The notes under the pieces: model-generated | What the model saw: the letters and a program-made list of their open reading frames with translations, nothing else | Told to the model about the DNA's origin: nothing | Databases searched by the model: none | In this document: piece by piece, positions 52,922 to 61,664 of the stretch | How positions within the stretch are numbered: position 1 is the stretch's first letter | Layout of the letters: the number at the start of each line of letters is the position of its first letter | Assembly: GCA_001570385.1 (NCBI GenBank) | Contig: BBYL01000024.1 | Coordinates: 1 to 64,000 of the forward strand | DNA length: 64,000 bases | Reading direction: 5' to 3' | Origin: Microtetraspora glauca | GTDB taxonomy: Bacteria > Actinomycetota > Actinomycetes > Streptosporangiales > Streptosporangiaceae | Position numbers and translations under genes: made by a program

Positions 52922-53281
52922 ATGCGCCCTGGTGATGGGGAAGAGGACGAGCCCCTCTTCCGTCCGTACGCCGTCACCGGCGGACGCTCCGAGCCGCGTT
53001 ACCACCTGGCGATGGAGACTCTCGTATCATCGGTGACCCTGATGAGCGATGACTACTCGCTGCTCAGCCCCGAGCAAGAGTCGATCATCGTGCTCTGCCG
53101 TTCCGTTCGTTCCGTCGCGGAGATCTCCGCGCTGCTGCGGGTTCCGCTCGGCGTGGCCCGCGTGCTCATCGCCGATTTGGCCGATGAGGGTCTGGTCCGC
53201 CTGCATGTGCCCCAGCTCAACCAGGGACAACCAGACCTCAACCTGCTCGAAAGGGTGCTCAGTGGACTTCGCAGGCTCTAG
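52922..53281 (+). CDS. cvnC: Conservon 1 DUF742 protein (CvnC)
   Basis: A 119-residue DUF742 protein with the fixed beginning FRPYAVTGGRSEPRYHLAMET and a winged-helix-like core (RSVAEISALLRVPLGVARVL). Its C-terminus LERVLSGLRRL overlaps the GTPase start by 20 bases. No enzymatic residues are seen; it likely couples kinase and GTPase. Confidence 0.92.
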   Translation: MRPGDGEEDEPLFRPYAVTGGRSEPRYHLAMETLVSSVTLMSDDYSLLSPEQESIIVLCRSVRSVAEISALLRVPLGVARVLIADLADEGLVRLHVPQLNQGQPDLNLLERVLSGLRRL

Positions 53282-53846
53282 CCACGGCTCTCAACGGGGC
53301 CTCGCCTCAACGAAGATCGTCGTGGCCGGTGGGTTCGGCGTGGGCAAGACCACCTTCGTGGGTGCCGTCTCGGAGATCCTCCCGCTGACGACCGAGGCCG
53401 TCATGACCGACGCGAGCGCGGGCATCGACGACCTCGGCCTCACGCCGAACAAGACGACGACCACCGTGGCGATGGACTTCGGGCGCCTCTCCCTGGCCCA
53501 GGACCTCATCCTTTACCTGTTCGGCACTCCCGGTCAGCACAGGTTCTGGTTCATGTGGGACGATCTTGTACGCGGCGCGATCGGCGCGGTCGTGCTGGTC
53601 GACAGCCGCAGGCTGGCCGACTGCTTTCCCGCCATCGACTATTTCGAGGAGGCCGGGCTGCCCTTCGTGGTGGCGATGAACGGCTGGGACGGCACGTTCC
53701 ACCACTCGGTGGAGGAGGTCAGGGAGGCGCTGTCCCTCGCCCCCCACGTCCCACTGGTCCGCACCGACGCACGCTCGCGCGAGGCGGTGAAGTCCACGTT
53801 GATCAGCCTCGTGGAGTACGTGCTCCGCGTGCGGGCCGTGTCCTGA
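53262..53846 (+). CDS. cvnD: Conservon 1 small GTPase (CvnD)
   Basis: A 194-residue Ras-like GTPase with P-loop GGFGVGKTTFV, switch II GTPGQHRFWFMWDD and VVAMNGWDG in the NKxD position. The GTG start lies inside the end of cvnC and the first residues VDFAGSSHGSQRG are read from the overlap. End of the first conservon; 250 bp of AT-richer DNA follow. Confidence 0.92.
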   Translation: MDFAGSSHGSQRGLASTKIVVAGGFGVGKTTFVGAVSEILPLTTEAVMTDASAGIDDLGLTPNKTTTTVAMDFGRLSLAQDLILYLFGTPGQHRFWFMWDDLVRGAIGAVVLVDSRRLADCFPAIDYFEEAGLPFVVAMNGWDGTFHHSVEEVREALSLAPHVPLVRTDARSREAVKSTLISLVEYVLRVRAVS

Positions 53847-54097
53847 GCGCGGCGCCGGACCGAGCCGAAAAGGGTCGTCGAGGCGCCCCTTATTGATGGC
53901 GATTGTGGCGTTTTGTCCGATTTCACGGACCAGTCACAGGATGCGCCATGTTGAACACGGATTCAAATCAACTCGTCGTCCGATCGTTAACGCTGTCCGA
54001 TAAGTCTTGCTTAAACCTGGTCTGGGCTGCAACACTCCTCCTTTGGCCTGCCCTTTGCAGAGCTCTCGAAGATCTGAATCCCGAAGGAGTTACGGTC

Positions 54098-55225
54098 GTG
54101 TCCCGTACCCGGTACACCCGTCGTCTTCCGGCTGCCGCCGTCGTGGCCGGTCTTGCCCTTGCCCTGGCAGCGTGCGGCTCGTCGGAGACCACAGGAGCCG
54201 GGGCGGCTCCAACCGCGTCCGCCGCGAAGCTGGACCCCAACGCCGACCTGAAGAAGCAGTCGCTCAACATCACCATCTGGGACGGCTACTCGCCGAAGGA
54301 CCTCCCCCAGCGGGTGAAGCAGAAGCTCGGCTTCGACATCAAGATCGCGATCCACGACACCAACGAGACCGCGATGGCCAAGCTCACCGCGAGCGAGAAC
54401 AACGGCGGCTTCGACGTCGCCTTCGTCTCCGGCCAGTACGCCCAGGCGCTCAGCGAGCAGGGCCTGCTCGAGCCGCTGCACCCCGAGCTGATCCCGAACC
54501 TCGCGAACCTCTACCCCGAGGCGTCGGAGCTGTCCTACGACAAGGGCAACAAGTTCTCGGTTCCCTACACCTGGGGCAGTACCGGCATCTGCTACCGCAG
54601 CGACCTGGTGAAGACGCCGCCGACGAGCTGGAACGACATCCTCAACCCGGCGCCGGAGTACGACAAGAAGGTCACGATGATGACCACCGAGCGCTGGCTG
54701 GCCCTGCCCGCCCTCAAGTCGCTCGGCTACTCCATCAACACCGCCGACGACGGCCAGCTCGCCAAGGCCAAGGAACTCCTGCTCAAGGCCAAGTCCCACC
54801 TCCTGGCGTACGACGACACGACGTTCGGCGACCGCCTCAAGTCGGGCGAGGCCGTGATGGTCGAGGCGTGGGACGGCTGGTGCCCGGAGAACGTCAAGAA
54901 CATCAAGTTCACCGTGCCGAAGGAGGGCAGCGACCTCTGGGCGGACACCATGGTGATCTTGAAGAGCTCCAAGAACAAGGAGGCGGCGCACGCCTTCATC
55001 AACTACATCCTCGACCCGGAGATCCACGGCTGGGTGGCCGCGAACATCCTCTACAAGGTGCCGAACAAGGCCGCCATGGACAAGGTCGACCCCGCTCTCG
55101 TCCAGTCGTTCCCGTCGCTCAAGCTGAGCCCTGCCGACCTGCTCCAGGGCGAGTCGATCATCGACCTGGGCGCCGACTCGGCCAAGTACACCCGCCTCGC
55201 GACGGAGGTCGCGGCGCAGCAGTGA
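54098..55225 (+). CDS. Orphan spermidine/putrescine-type substrate-binding lipoprotein
   Basis: A 375-residue extracytoplasmic solute-binding protein (SBP_bac_8 / PotD-like). The GTG at 54098 has AAGGAG eight bases upstream. Signal peptide ends in LALALAACGSS, a lipobox with Cys as first mature residue. LNITIWDGYSPKDLPQRVKQ, FDVAFVSGQYAQALSEQGL and YTWGSTGICYRSDLV are PotD-like. No permease or ATPase is adjacent; it lies between two conservons on the same strand and ends in a terminator. It may serve a distant transporter or act as a sensor. Confidence 0.85.
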   Translation: MSRTRYTRRLPAAAVVAGLALALAACGSSETTGAGAAPTASAAKLDPNADLKKQSLNITIWDGYSPKDLPQRVKQKLGFDIKIAIHDTNETAMAKLTASENNGGFDVAFVSGQYAQALSEQGLLEPLHPELIPNLANLYPEASELSYDKGNKFSVPYTWGSTGICYRSDLVKTPPTSWNDILNPAPEYDKKVTMMTTERWLALPALKSLGYSINTADDGQLAKAKELLLKAKSHLLAYDDTTFGDRLKSGEAVMVEAWDGWCPENVKNIKFTVPKEGSDLWADTMVILKSSKNKEAAHAFINYILDPEIHGWVAANILYKVPNKAAMDKVDPALVQSFPSLKLSPADLLQGESIIDLGADSAKYTRLATEVAAQQ

Positions 55226-55264
55226 TCCGAGTGACCCACGGCTGACCTCACGTTCGACGTGTGA

Positions 55265-55294
55265 CCCGGCGCCTCCCTTCTGGGGGGCGCCGGG
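55265..55294 (+). terminator. Terminator after the binding lipoprotein
   Basis: CCCGGCGCCTCCC pairs with GGGGGGCGCCGGG (one G-U pair) around TTCT. It starts 39 bases after the stop codon. The next 200 bp up to the second conservon are AT-richer and contain a TTGGG-CTGA-CCCAA palindrome at 55331 and probably the promoter. Confidence 0.8.
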
Positions 55295-55501
55295 ACCGTT
55301 ACAACGACAGGATCAGCCGATTTTGATCACTTGGGCTGACCCAAATGCGGTCCTATACATCCCGTTCTGTGGGAATAAGGTCACGACTGCGCGCGGTGCA
55401 CGTTTGGCCGATCTGGTAATGGTGTGTTCCAATTACCCTCGCTTCAATGACGTCCCAGGCATCACAGCCGCCACGCGGCTGAGGGCCATAGCTGCGCGTA
55501 T

Positions 55502-58500
55502 ATGAGCTTCGGCAAGAGGTTGCGAAAACCCGTGAGTACTCAAGAACCCAAGGCTGCCCCAGAGCCGGAGGCGGTACCGGTATCGATGCCGGCCTCCGAC
55601 ACCGCGTCCAGGCGCGCCTCAGGGGACGGCGGCTGGTTCCGGCTGGGGAACTGGAGGGTGAGGTCGCGGCTCGTCGCGCTCATCCTGCTTCCCACGGTCG
55701 TCGGTGTGCTACTCGGTGGCATCCAGCTTGCCGACGCGGTCAACACATCGGTCCAATACCGGCGCCTCAACGAGGTGGCGGGCCTGGTCCAGGCGGTCAG
55801 CGGCCTTTCGCACGAGGTCGCGATGGAACGTGACTACACCGCCTGGTACACGGCGACCGGCCGCAGGCCGGCCCGGCTGGCCCAGGTGCGCAGCGCGCAG
55901 CAGGACGTGGACAAGGCCAGGAAGAAGGTCGCCGACACCATCGCGCAGCTCGACAGCGGCCACTCCACCCGTGTCCGCAACCGGGTCGAGGAGATCGAGC
56001 GCTGGATGGAGGGCCTCACCGGCCTCCGGAAGCAGTTCGTCTCCAGCGGCGTGCCCGCCCGAGCCGTTCTCGGCACGTACACGACCATGATCGAGGCGTT
56101 CAACGCGCTGGGCGACGAGCTGCGATCCGCCACCGGTAGCGACCGCCTGTTCGCCGACGGCATCGCTCTCGGCGCGCTCAGCCGGGCCAAGGAGCAGGTC
56201 GCCCGCCAGCGAGGCATCTTCACCGTCGGAATCGCCGAGAAGGCGCTCACCTACGACGACCTCTCCGACTTCCTCGGAGCCCGCCAGGCACAGGACAGCA
56301 ACTTCGAGACCTTCCAGAAGGAAGCCTCGCCCGACGACGTCAAGTTCTACACCCAGACGGTCAAGGGCTTCCAGATCGAGAAGGCGTACTCCCTCCGAGC
56401 CGGCGCGCTGGCCCAGATGCGCGAGTACAACCGGATCATCGACCTGGACCGCACCCGCAGGGGCGACGACCTGCGCCTGTGGTTCGAGACGATGACCACG
56501 ACCGTGGACAAGATGAACGTCGTCGAGCAGCGCCTCGCCGGGTCCGTCGTGACGCAGACGCAGACCCTGGCGGACGACGAGCAGCGCCGGGCGATCATCT
56601 CCGGTTCCGCGATCCTCCTGCTCCTCGGCCTGATGCTGCTGATCACCACCGCGGTCGCCGGATCGCTCACCCGGCCGCTGCGGCGGCTGCGCCGCGAGGC
56701 GCTGGAGATCGCCGGTTCGCGGCTGCCGCGCACGGTCCAGATGCTGCGCGAGGCACAGGACGACTCGGTCAAGGTCGAGGTCGCGCCCATCCAGGTCAAC
56801 ACACGCGACGAGATCGGTGAAGTCGCCCGGGCCTTCGACGAGGTCCACCAGGAAGCGATCCGGCTGGCGGGCGACGAGGCCAAGCTGCGAAGCGCCGTCA
56901 ACTCGATGTTCGTGAACCTGTCCCGCCGCACCCAGACGCTGGTGGAGCGGCAGCTGGCCCTGATCGACGGGCTGGAGCAGGGCGAGCAGGACGAGGGCCG
57001 TCTCGGGAACCTGTTCAAGCTGGACCACCTGGCGACCCGCATGCGCCGTAACAGTGAGAACCTGCTGGTCCTCGCGGGCCAGGAGCCCGCCCGCCGGTGG
57101 GGCCAGCCGGTCCCGGTCGTCGACGTCGTCCGCGCCTCGCTCTCCGAGGTCGAGAACTACGAGCGAGTGAGCCTTCAGGTGTCGGCGGGCGGCGCGGTCG
57201 TCAGCCAGGCCGTCAACGACGTCGTCCACCTCGTCGCGGAGCTGGTCGAGAACGCGATCTCGTTCTCCCCCCGCGAGACGAAGGTCGTCGTGTCGAGCAA
57301 CCGGATCGACGGCGGCGGTCTCATGATCTCCGTCAGCGACCTGGGCATCGGCATGACCGCGGACGAGCTCGCCCAGGCCAACTGGCGGCTCGCCAACCCG
57401 CCGGTCGTGGACGTGTCGGTGTCCCGCCGCATGGGCCTGTTCGTGGTCGGCCGCCTCGCGCTGCGCCACGGCATCCGGGTGCAGCTCCGTCAGCAGGACG
57501 CGGGCGGCCTCACCGCCATGGTGCTCCTGCCCGAGGCGCTGCTCGCCCAGGCCGGCCCGGCCTTCCCGGGCATGCCGCCGGCCGACCCCGCCGCCCAGTT
57601 CGGCGGGGCCCCGGCGCTGGCCAGCCCGACGTCCTTCGACGCCCCGCCGCGTACGCCGGTGATCGGGTCGGACGCGCCGGGCGTCGGCACCCCGGGCGCG
57701 GACCCGTTCGAGCGTGGCCCGTTCGACACGTTCGGACGGGACAAGGAGCCGTTCGCCAAGAGCACGTTCGGTGCGGGCGCGGCCCCGGAGCCGGAGCCGT
57801 TCGCGCGTGACGCGTTCGACGTGCCCCAGACGGCCCGCGACCCGTTCGACCCGCCGGCGGCCACGCGGAACCCGTTCGACCCGCCGCCCGCTCCGGCGCG
57901 CAGCCCGTTCGACCCGCCTCCGTTCGAGCAGGGCTCGGACGCGGACCCCTTCGCGAAGAACGCGTTCGGCGCGGGCGCGGCCCCGGAGCCGGAGCCGTTC
58001 GCGCGCAACCCCTTCGACCCGCCCCCGTTCGAGCGTGGCAAGGCCACCGGCGCTCCCGTGGACACGCCGTGGCCGGGTCACCTGCCCGCGCCCGGCAGCT
58101 CCTCCTGGCCCAGCCCGCCGGGAGACTCGGGCGGCTGGCCGGCAGCTCCGCGCGGGGCGTTCGAGCCGGATGTGGACAACACCGGCCCCCTGCCCGTCGT
58201 ACGGACCTCGCCGATGGAGGACCAGCCGGAGGAGTTCCTGCCGATCTTCGCGGCGGTCGAGTCCGACTGGTTCAAGAAGGTCGAGCCGGGGACCGAAGAG
58301 CCCGAGAAGAAGTCCGGCATGGAGACCAATCCGCTGGAAGCACGGCAATGGTCGTCCCCCGCCGACGCCGGCTGGCAGGCCGCCAAGGCCGCCAGCGACC
58401 CGTCGCTCGGCGGAGTCACCTCCTCCGGTCTGCCCAAGCGGGTCCCCAAGGCCAACCTGGTACCGGGTTCCGCGTCGGCGATCGCCTCCAGTGGGGCGTC

Positions 58501-58699
58501 GGCGTCGGCGGCGCCGGCACCCCCGCCGCCCGCGCCCTCGCTCTCGCCCGACCGCGTACGCAACCGGCTGGCGAGCTTCCAGCAGGGCATCCGGCAGGGA
58601 CGCGCGGTGGCGCGAGGAGAGGTCAGCGGTGACCAGGGTTATCCGGGGGCGACGCCGATGACCGGCGGCGGCCCGGACACTGACAAGGAGGACGCATGA
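55502..58699 (+). CDS. cvnA: Conservon 2 sensor histidine-kinase-like protein (CvnA type)
   Basis: A 1065-residue paralogue of the first CvnA: membrane helix near 60, NIT-like extracellular domain, helix near 375, HAMP, ALIDGLEQGEQDEGR, HATPase with ELVENAISFSP, SDLGIGM and the same GLFVVGRLALRHGI. The tail differs: PFDPPP and PEPEPFAR repeats, then the shared EEFLPIFAAVESDWF and LGGVTSSGLPKR. Start ATG 55502 (MSFGKR) or the inner GTG (VSTQE). Overlaps its cvnB by ATGA. Confidence 0.9.
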   Translation: MSFGKRLRKPVSTQEPKAAPEPEAVPVSMPASDTASRRASGDGGWFRLGNWRVRSRLVALILLPTVVGVLLGGIQLADAVNTSVQYRRLNEVAGLVQAVSGLSHEVAMERDYTAWYTATGRRPARLAQVRSAQQDVDKARKKVADTIAQLDSGHSTRVRNRVEEIERWMEGLTGLRKQFVSSGVPARAVLGTYTTMIEAFNALGDELRSATGSDRLFADGIALGALSRAKEQVARQRGIFTVGIAEKALTYDDLSDFLGARQAQDSNFETFQKEASPDDVKFYTQTVKGFQIEKAYSLRAGALAQMREYNRIIDLDRTRRGDDLRLWFETMTTTVDKMNVVEQRLAGSVVTQTQTLADDEQRRAIISGSAILLLLGLMLLITTAVAGSLTRPLRRLRREALEIAGSRLPRTVQMLREAQDDSVKVEVAPIQVNTRDEIGEVARAFDEVHQEAIRLAGDEAKLRSAVNSMFVNLSRRTQTLVERQLALIDGLEQGEQDEGRLGNLFKLDHLATRMRRNSENLLVLAGQEPARRWGQPVPVVDVVRASLSEVENYERVSLQVSAGGAVVSQAVNDVVHLVAELVENAISFSPRETKVVVSSNRIDGGGLMISVSDLGIGMTADELAQANWRLANPPVVDVSVSRRMGLFVVGRLALRHGIRVQLRQQDAGGLTAMVLLPEALLAQAGPAFPGMPPADPAAQFGGAPALASPTSFDAPPRTPVIGSDAPGVGTPGADPFERGPFDTFGRDKEPFAKSTFGAGAAPEPEPFARDAFDVPQTARDPFDPPAATRNPFDPPPAPARSPFDPPPFEQGSDADPFAKNAFGAGAAPEPEPFARNPFDPPPFERGKATGAPVDTPWPGHLPAPGSSSWPSPPGDSGGWPAAPRGAFEPDVDNTGPLPVVRTSPMEDQPEEFLPIFAAVESDWFKKVEPGTEEPEKKSGMETNPLEARQWSSPADAGWQAAKAASDPSLGGVTSSGLPKRVPKANLVPGSASAIASSGASASAAPAPPPPAPSLSPDRVRNRLASFQQGIRQGRAVARGEVSGDQGYPGATPMTGGGPDTDKEDA
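57700..58040 (+). repeat. PFDPPP/PEPEPFAR repeats in the second cvnA tail
   Basis: GAGAAPEPEPFAR is encoded twice, at about 57772 and 57970, by nearly identical stretches of more than 30 bases, and PFDPPP-type units recur between and after them. The region is a disordered Pro-rich linker. Confidence 0.8.
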
Positions 58700-59118
58700 G
58701 GGAGATGAGCCAGGCGGCTCGCGGCATCAACTGGCTGATCACTGACTTTGTGAACAACGTTCCCGGCGTTGCCCACACGGTCGTGGTGTCGGCGGACGGC
58801 CTGCCGCTGGCGTACTCCGATGGGTTCCCCAAGGACCGGGCGGACCAGCTGGCGGCGGTCGCCGCCGGGTTGATCAGTTTGACGCAGGGCGCGTCGCGGG
58901 TGTTCGAGGGCGGCCCGGTCACGCAGACGGTGGTCGAGATGCAGCGCGGGCTGCTCCTGATCATGTCGATCAGTGACGGGTCGTGTCTCGCGGTGCTCGC
59001 GTCCGCGGACTGCGACATGGGTCTGGTGGCGTACCAGATGACGCTGCTGGTGGATCGTGCGGGACAGGTGCTTACCCCCGCGGTACGCGCCGAGCTCCAG
59101 GCGTCCCAGCCCAGATAA
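58696..59118 (+). CDS. cvnB: Conservon 2 roadblock/LC7 protein (CvnB)
   Basis: A 140-residue roadblock protein (FVNNVPGVAHTVVVSADGLP, YQMTLLVDRAGQVLTP) paralogous to the protein at 52.5 kb. ATG overlaps the cvnA stop. Presumed GTPase regulator. Confidence 0.93.
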   Translation: MREMSQAARGINWLITDFVNNVPGVAHTVVVSADGLPLAYSDGFPKDRADQLAAVAAGLISLTQGASRVFEGGPVTQTVVEMQRGLLLIMSISDGSCLAVLASADCDMGLVAYQMTLLVDRAGQVLTPAVRAELQASQPR

Positions 59119-59139
59119 AGGTGATGACAGGAGGACGTT

Positions 59140-59577
59140 GTGGCAGGCGGCGGCTGGACGGATGAGCCCTACCCGCCGGTGGACGACGCCCACCGGCACT
59201 ATGGCGGGACGAACCCGATTCCTCAACCGGGGCCGGCGGAACCGAGTTCACTGGTGCGCCCCTACGCGGTGACCGGTGGGCGTACGGCACCGCGTCTCCA
59301 ACTCGCGATGGAGGCACTCGTGTCCTCCGCGACCTCGACTCACCAGGATCTGTCCACGCTCACGCCGGAGCGGCAGGCGATCGTCTCGCTGTGCCGCCAG
59401 ATCAGGTCCGTGGCGGAGGTCTCGGCGATGCTGCGGATCCCGCTGGGCGTGGTCCGCGTGGTGATCTCCGATATGGCGGCGGAGGGGCTGGTGCACGTGC
59501 ACCAGCCGCAGTTGGAGGCTGGTAAGCCGGATCTGAACTTGCTTGAAAGGGTGCTCAGTGGACTTCGCAGGCTCTAG
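59140..59577 (+). CDS. cvnC: Conservon 2 DUF742 protein (CvnC)
   Basis: A 145-residue DUF742 protein with an extra N-terminal segment before VRPYAVTGGRTAPRLQLAME and the same core RSVAEVSAMLRIPLGVVRVV. The GTG at 59140 has AGGAGG. Its last 20 bases are shared with the next gene and are nucleotide-identical to conservon 1. Confidence 0.92.
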   Translation: MAGGGWTDEPYPPVDDAHRHYGGTNPIPQPGPAEPSSLVRPYAVTGGRTAPRLQLAMEALVSSATSTHQDLSTLTPERQAIVSLCRQIRSVAEVSAMLRIPLGVVRVVISDMAAEGLVHVHQPQLEAGKPDLNLLERVLSGLRRL

Positions 59578-60160
59578 CCATGGCTCTCAGCGGGGCCTGA
59601 CCTCGACGAAGATCGTGGTGGCGGGCGGTTTCGGTGTGGGCAAGACCACCTTCGTCGGCGCGGTCTCGGAGATCATGCCGCTCACGACCGAGGCGGTGAT
59701 GACCGACGCCAGCGCCGGCATCGACGACGTGGGCCTGGTACCGCACAAGACCACGACGACCGTGGCGATGGACTTCGGCCGGGTCTCCCTGGACCAGGAT
59801 CTGATCCTCTACCTGTTCGGTACGCCGGGTCAGCATCGCTTCTGGTTCATGTGGGACGACCTCGTACGCGGCGCGATCGGCGCCGTGGTGCTGGTGGACA
59901 CGCGGCGGCTGGCGGACAGCTTCCCCGCGGTCGACTACTTCGAGGAGGCCCAGCTCCCGTTCGTCGTCGGCGTCAACGGCTTCGACGGGCAGTACCCGCA
60001 CAGCGAGAACGAGGTACGCGAGGCCCTGAGCCTGTCGCCGCACGTGCCCATCGTCCGCACCGACGCGCGTACGCGGGAGTCGGTCAAGACCACGCTCATC
60101 ACTCTGGTCGAGCACGCCCTGACGATGCGTGTCGCCGTACCCGGTTGGGGCGGCCGCTGA
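59558..60160 (+). CDS. cvnD: Conservon 2 small GTPase (CvnD)
   Basis: A 200-residue GTPase, P-loop GGFGVGKTTFV, GTPGQHRFWFMWDD, VVGVNGFDG. Same N-terminus VDFAGSSHGSQRG as the first. Last gene of the second conservon; about 500 bp without a clear gene follow. Confidence 0.92.
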   Translation: MDFAGSSHGSQRGLTSTKIVVAGGFGVGKTTFVGAVSEIMPLTTEAVMTDASAGIDDVGLVPHKTTTTVAMDFGRVSLDQDLILYLFGTPGQHRFWFMWDDLVRGAIGAVVLVDTRRLADSFPAVDYFEEAQLPFVVGVNGFDGQYPHSENEVREALSLSPHVPIVRTDARTRESVKTTLITLVEHALTMRVAVPGWGGR

Positions 60161-60662
60161 CCGGGGCCCGGCACGCGAGCGCGCGAACGGCCGGAGTCCC
60201 GGCGAGACGTGCGCTCGAACGGCCGGGGTGCGCGTCCGCCACGCGTCCGCCCCGGCCGGCGGTGCCGTCCGCCTCGCCCGCCTCGTCCGTTCAGCCCCGT
60301 ACGCGGGAAGCGGCGGCCAGGTTCCCCCGAGCTTCGGGCCTGCGAAAGATCCCCATATCTGGCTTTTGTCACCTAACTGGGTAGATGCCAGGCGAAGCGC
60401 GATAGATGCCGAAGATATCCCGGTTGCTATCGCTTGCTGCTTTGGACCGTTCCACGAATCGTGCCGGTTTCGGGCCGGATGAATTCCTGTTGCGGTCCTA
60501 TTTTTTCGAGTTATGCCCTTCGGGGGCGCGTCGGAGGGGCTCTCTGCCCGAGATCGGCGGCGCGCGCGTGCTCCCGGCCGGGCCCCGTGGATCGCCGCAG
60601 CGACGACCCACGGGACGATCCACGGGACGATCCACGGGGACGGCCCGCCGGAGAGACGGACC
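60161..60662. other. Intergenic stretch with an AT-richer island and a 12-bp triplicate
   Basis: No convincing gene is seen. Positions 60340-60520 are visibly AT-richer than the surroundings, with runs such as TATTTTTTCGAG. At 60602-60637 a 12-bp unit (GACGATCCACGG, first copy with one change) is repeated three times, just beyond the methyltransferase stop. It may hold a terminator for either side, but no strong stem was found. Confidence 0.55.
60602..60637. repeat. Three 12-bp tandem repeats
   Basis: GACGACCCACGG, GACGATCCACGG and GACGATCCACGG follow directly. They lie 26 bases beyond the stop of the minus-strand methyltransferase. Purpose unknown. Confidence 0.8.
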
Positions 60663-61664
60663 CTAGACGGGCAGGGCCTCGATCAGGCTCGCCCCGGCCG
60701 GGAGCGGCACCACGCGCGAGACCGACAGGCCCGACGCGGCGAGCAGCGCCGCGTACTCGCCGCGGGTCCGTTCCCTGCCGCCCGCGAACAGCGTGAGCAT
60801 CCGCAGGTCGATCTCCTTGCCGATGTGCGGCGAGTCGTCGTCGGGCAGCACCATCTCCAGCAGCAGCACCCTGCCGTCCGCGGTCATCGCCTCACGGACG
60901 TTGCCCAGGATCCGCAGGGCCGCGTCGTCGTCCCAGTTGTGGATGATGCTGGCCAGCAGGTAGGCGTCGGCGGCGGGCACCCCCTGGAAGAAGTCACCGC
61001 CGACGAGTTCGCACCGGTCGCCGAGACCCCGCGCGTCCAGCGGCTCGCGGGCGTCCTCAACCACGTGGTCCAGATCGAAGAGCACGCCGCGCACGGCCGG
61101 GTAGGCGTCGAGCACCGCGGCCAGCAGGTGCCCCTTCCCTCCGGCGACGTCCACGAGGGTCTTCACGCCGGAGAAGTCGTAGCCGCCGGCGAGCGCCGCC
61201 TCGATCGGCGCCGCACGGGTGGCCATGTAGGCGTTGAAGTTCCGCGCCGCCTCGGGACGTTCCGCCAGGTAGTCGTAGTACGGCCCGTACTGCTCCACGA
61301 ACACGGAACGGCCGCGCCGTACGGACTCGGGCAGTGTGCCCAGCGCGTGCCAGTAGCCCGCCTCGGCCATCACCCGTACGGCGGGGCGCATGCTGCCGGG
61401 CACGTCGCCGCGCAGCATGCCGCCGGCCTCGGTGAGCTCGTAGACCTGGGGGGCGACCGTGCGCACCACGCCCATCGCCGCGAGCTCGCGCATCACCCGA
61501 TCGAGCGACGGGGCGTGCGCGCCGCAGGCGGCGGCCAGGTCCGTGACGCTGAGCGGGCCGGCGGCCAGATGGTCCGCGCAGCCCAGCTCGGCCATGGTGG
61601 CCAGGGCGCCGAACCGCGAGAGGCCGATGATGGCGTCCCAGATGGGGCCGGTGGAGTCGATCAA
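60663..61664 (-). CDS. SAM-dependent O-methyltransferase (dimerising, AdoMet_MTases 2)
   Basis: A 333-residue class of plant-caffeate/hydroxyneurosporene-type methyltransferase. N-terminal winged-helix dimerisation domain (ALATMAELGCADHLAAG onward, residues 15-90), then the SAM site VDVAGGKGHLLAAVL near residue 167, GGDFFQGVPAADAYLL and the catalytic-His region IIHNWDDD. The TTG start overlaps the ABC ATPase stop (TTGA), so it belongs to the transporter operon. Its substrate may be the transported compound; this is inference. Confidence 0.88.
   Translation of the reverse strand: MIDSTGPIWDAIIGLSRFGALATMAELGCADHLAAGPLSVTDLAAACGAHAPSLDRVMRELAAMGVVRTVAPQVYELTEAGGMLRGDVPGSMRPAVRVMAEAGYWHALGTLPESVRRGRSVFVEQYGPYYDYLAERPEAARNFNAYMATRAAPIEAALAGGYDFSGVKTLVDVAGGKGHLLAAVLDAYPAVRGVLFDLDHVVEDAREPLDARGLGDRCELVGGDFFQGVPAADAYLLASIIHNWDDDAALRILGNVREAMTADGRVLLLEMVLPDDDSPHIGKEIDLRMLTLFAGGRERTRGEYAALLAASGLSVSRVVPLPAGASLIEALPV

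Noticed and set aside
60406-60666. 86-residue open frame beyond conservon 2
   Set aside because: Second half is low-complexity Arg/Gly from the 12-bp repeats, and no ribosome site is present.
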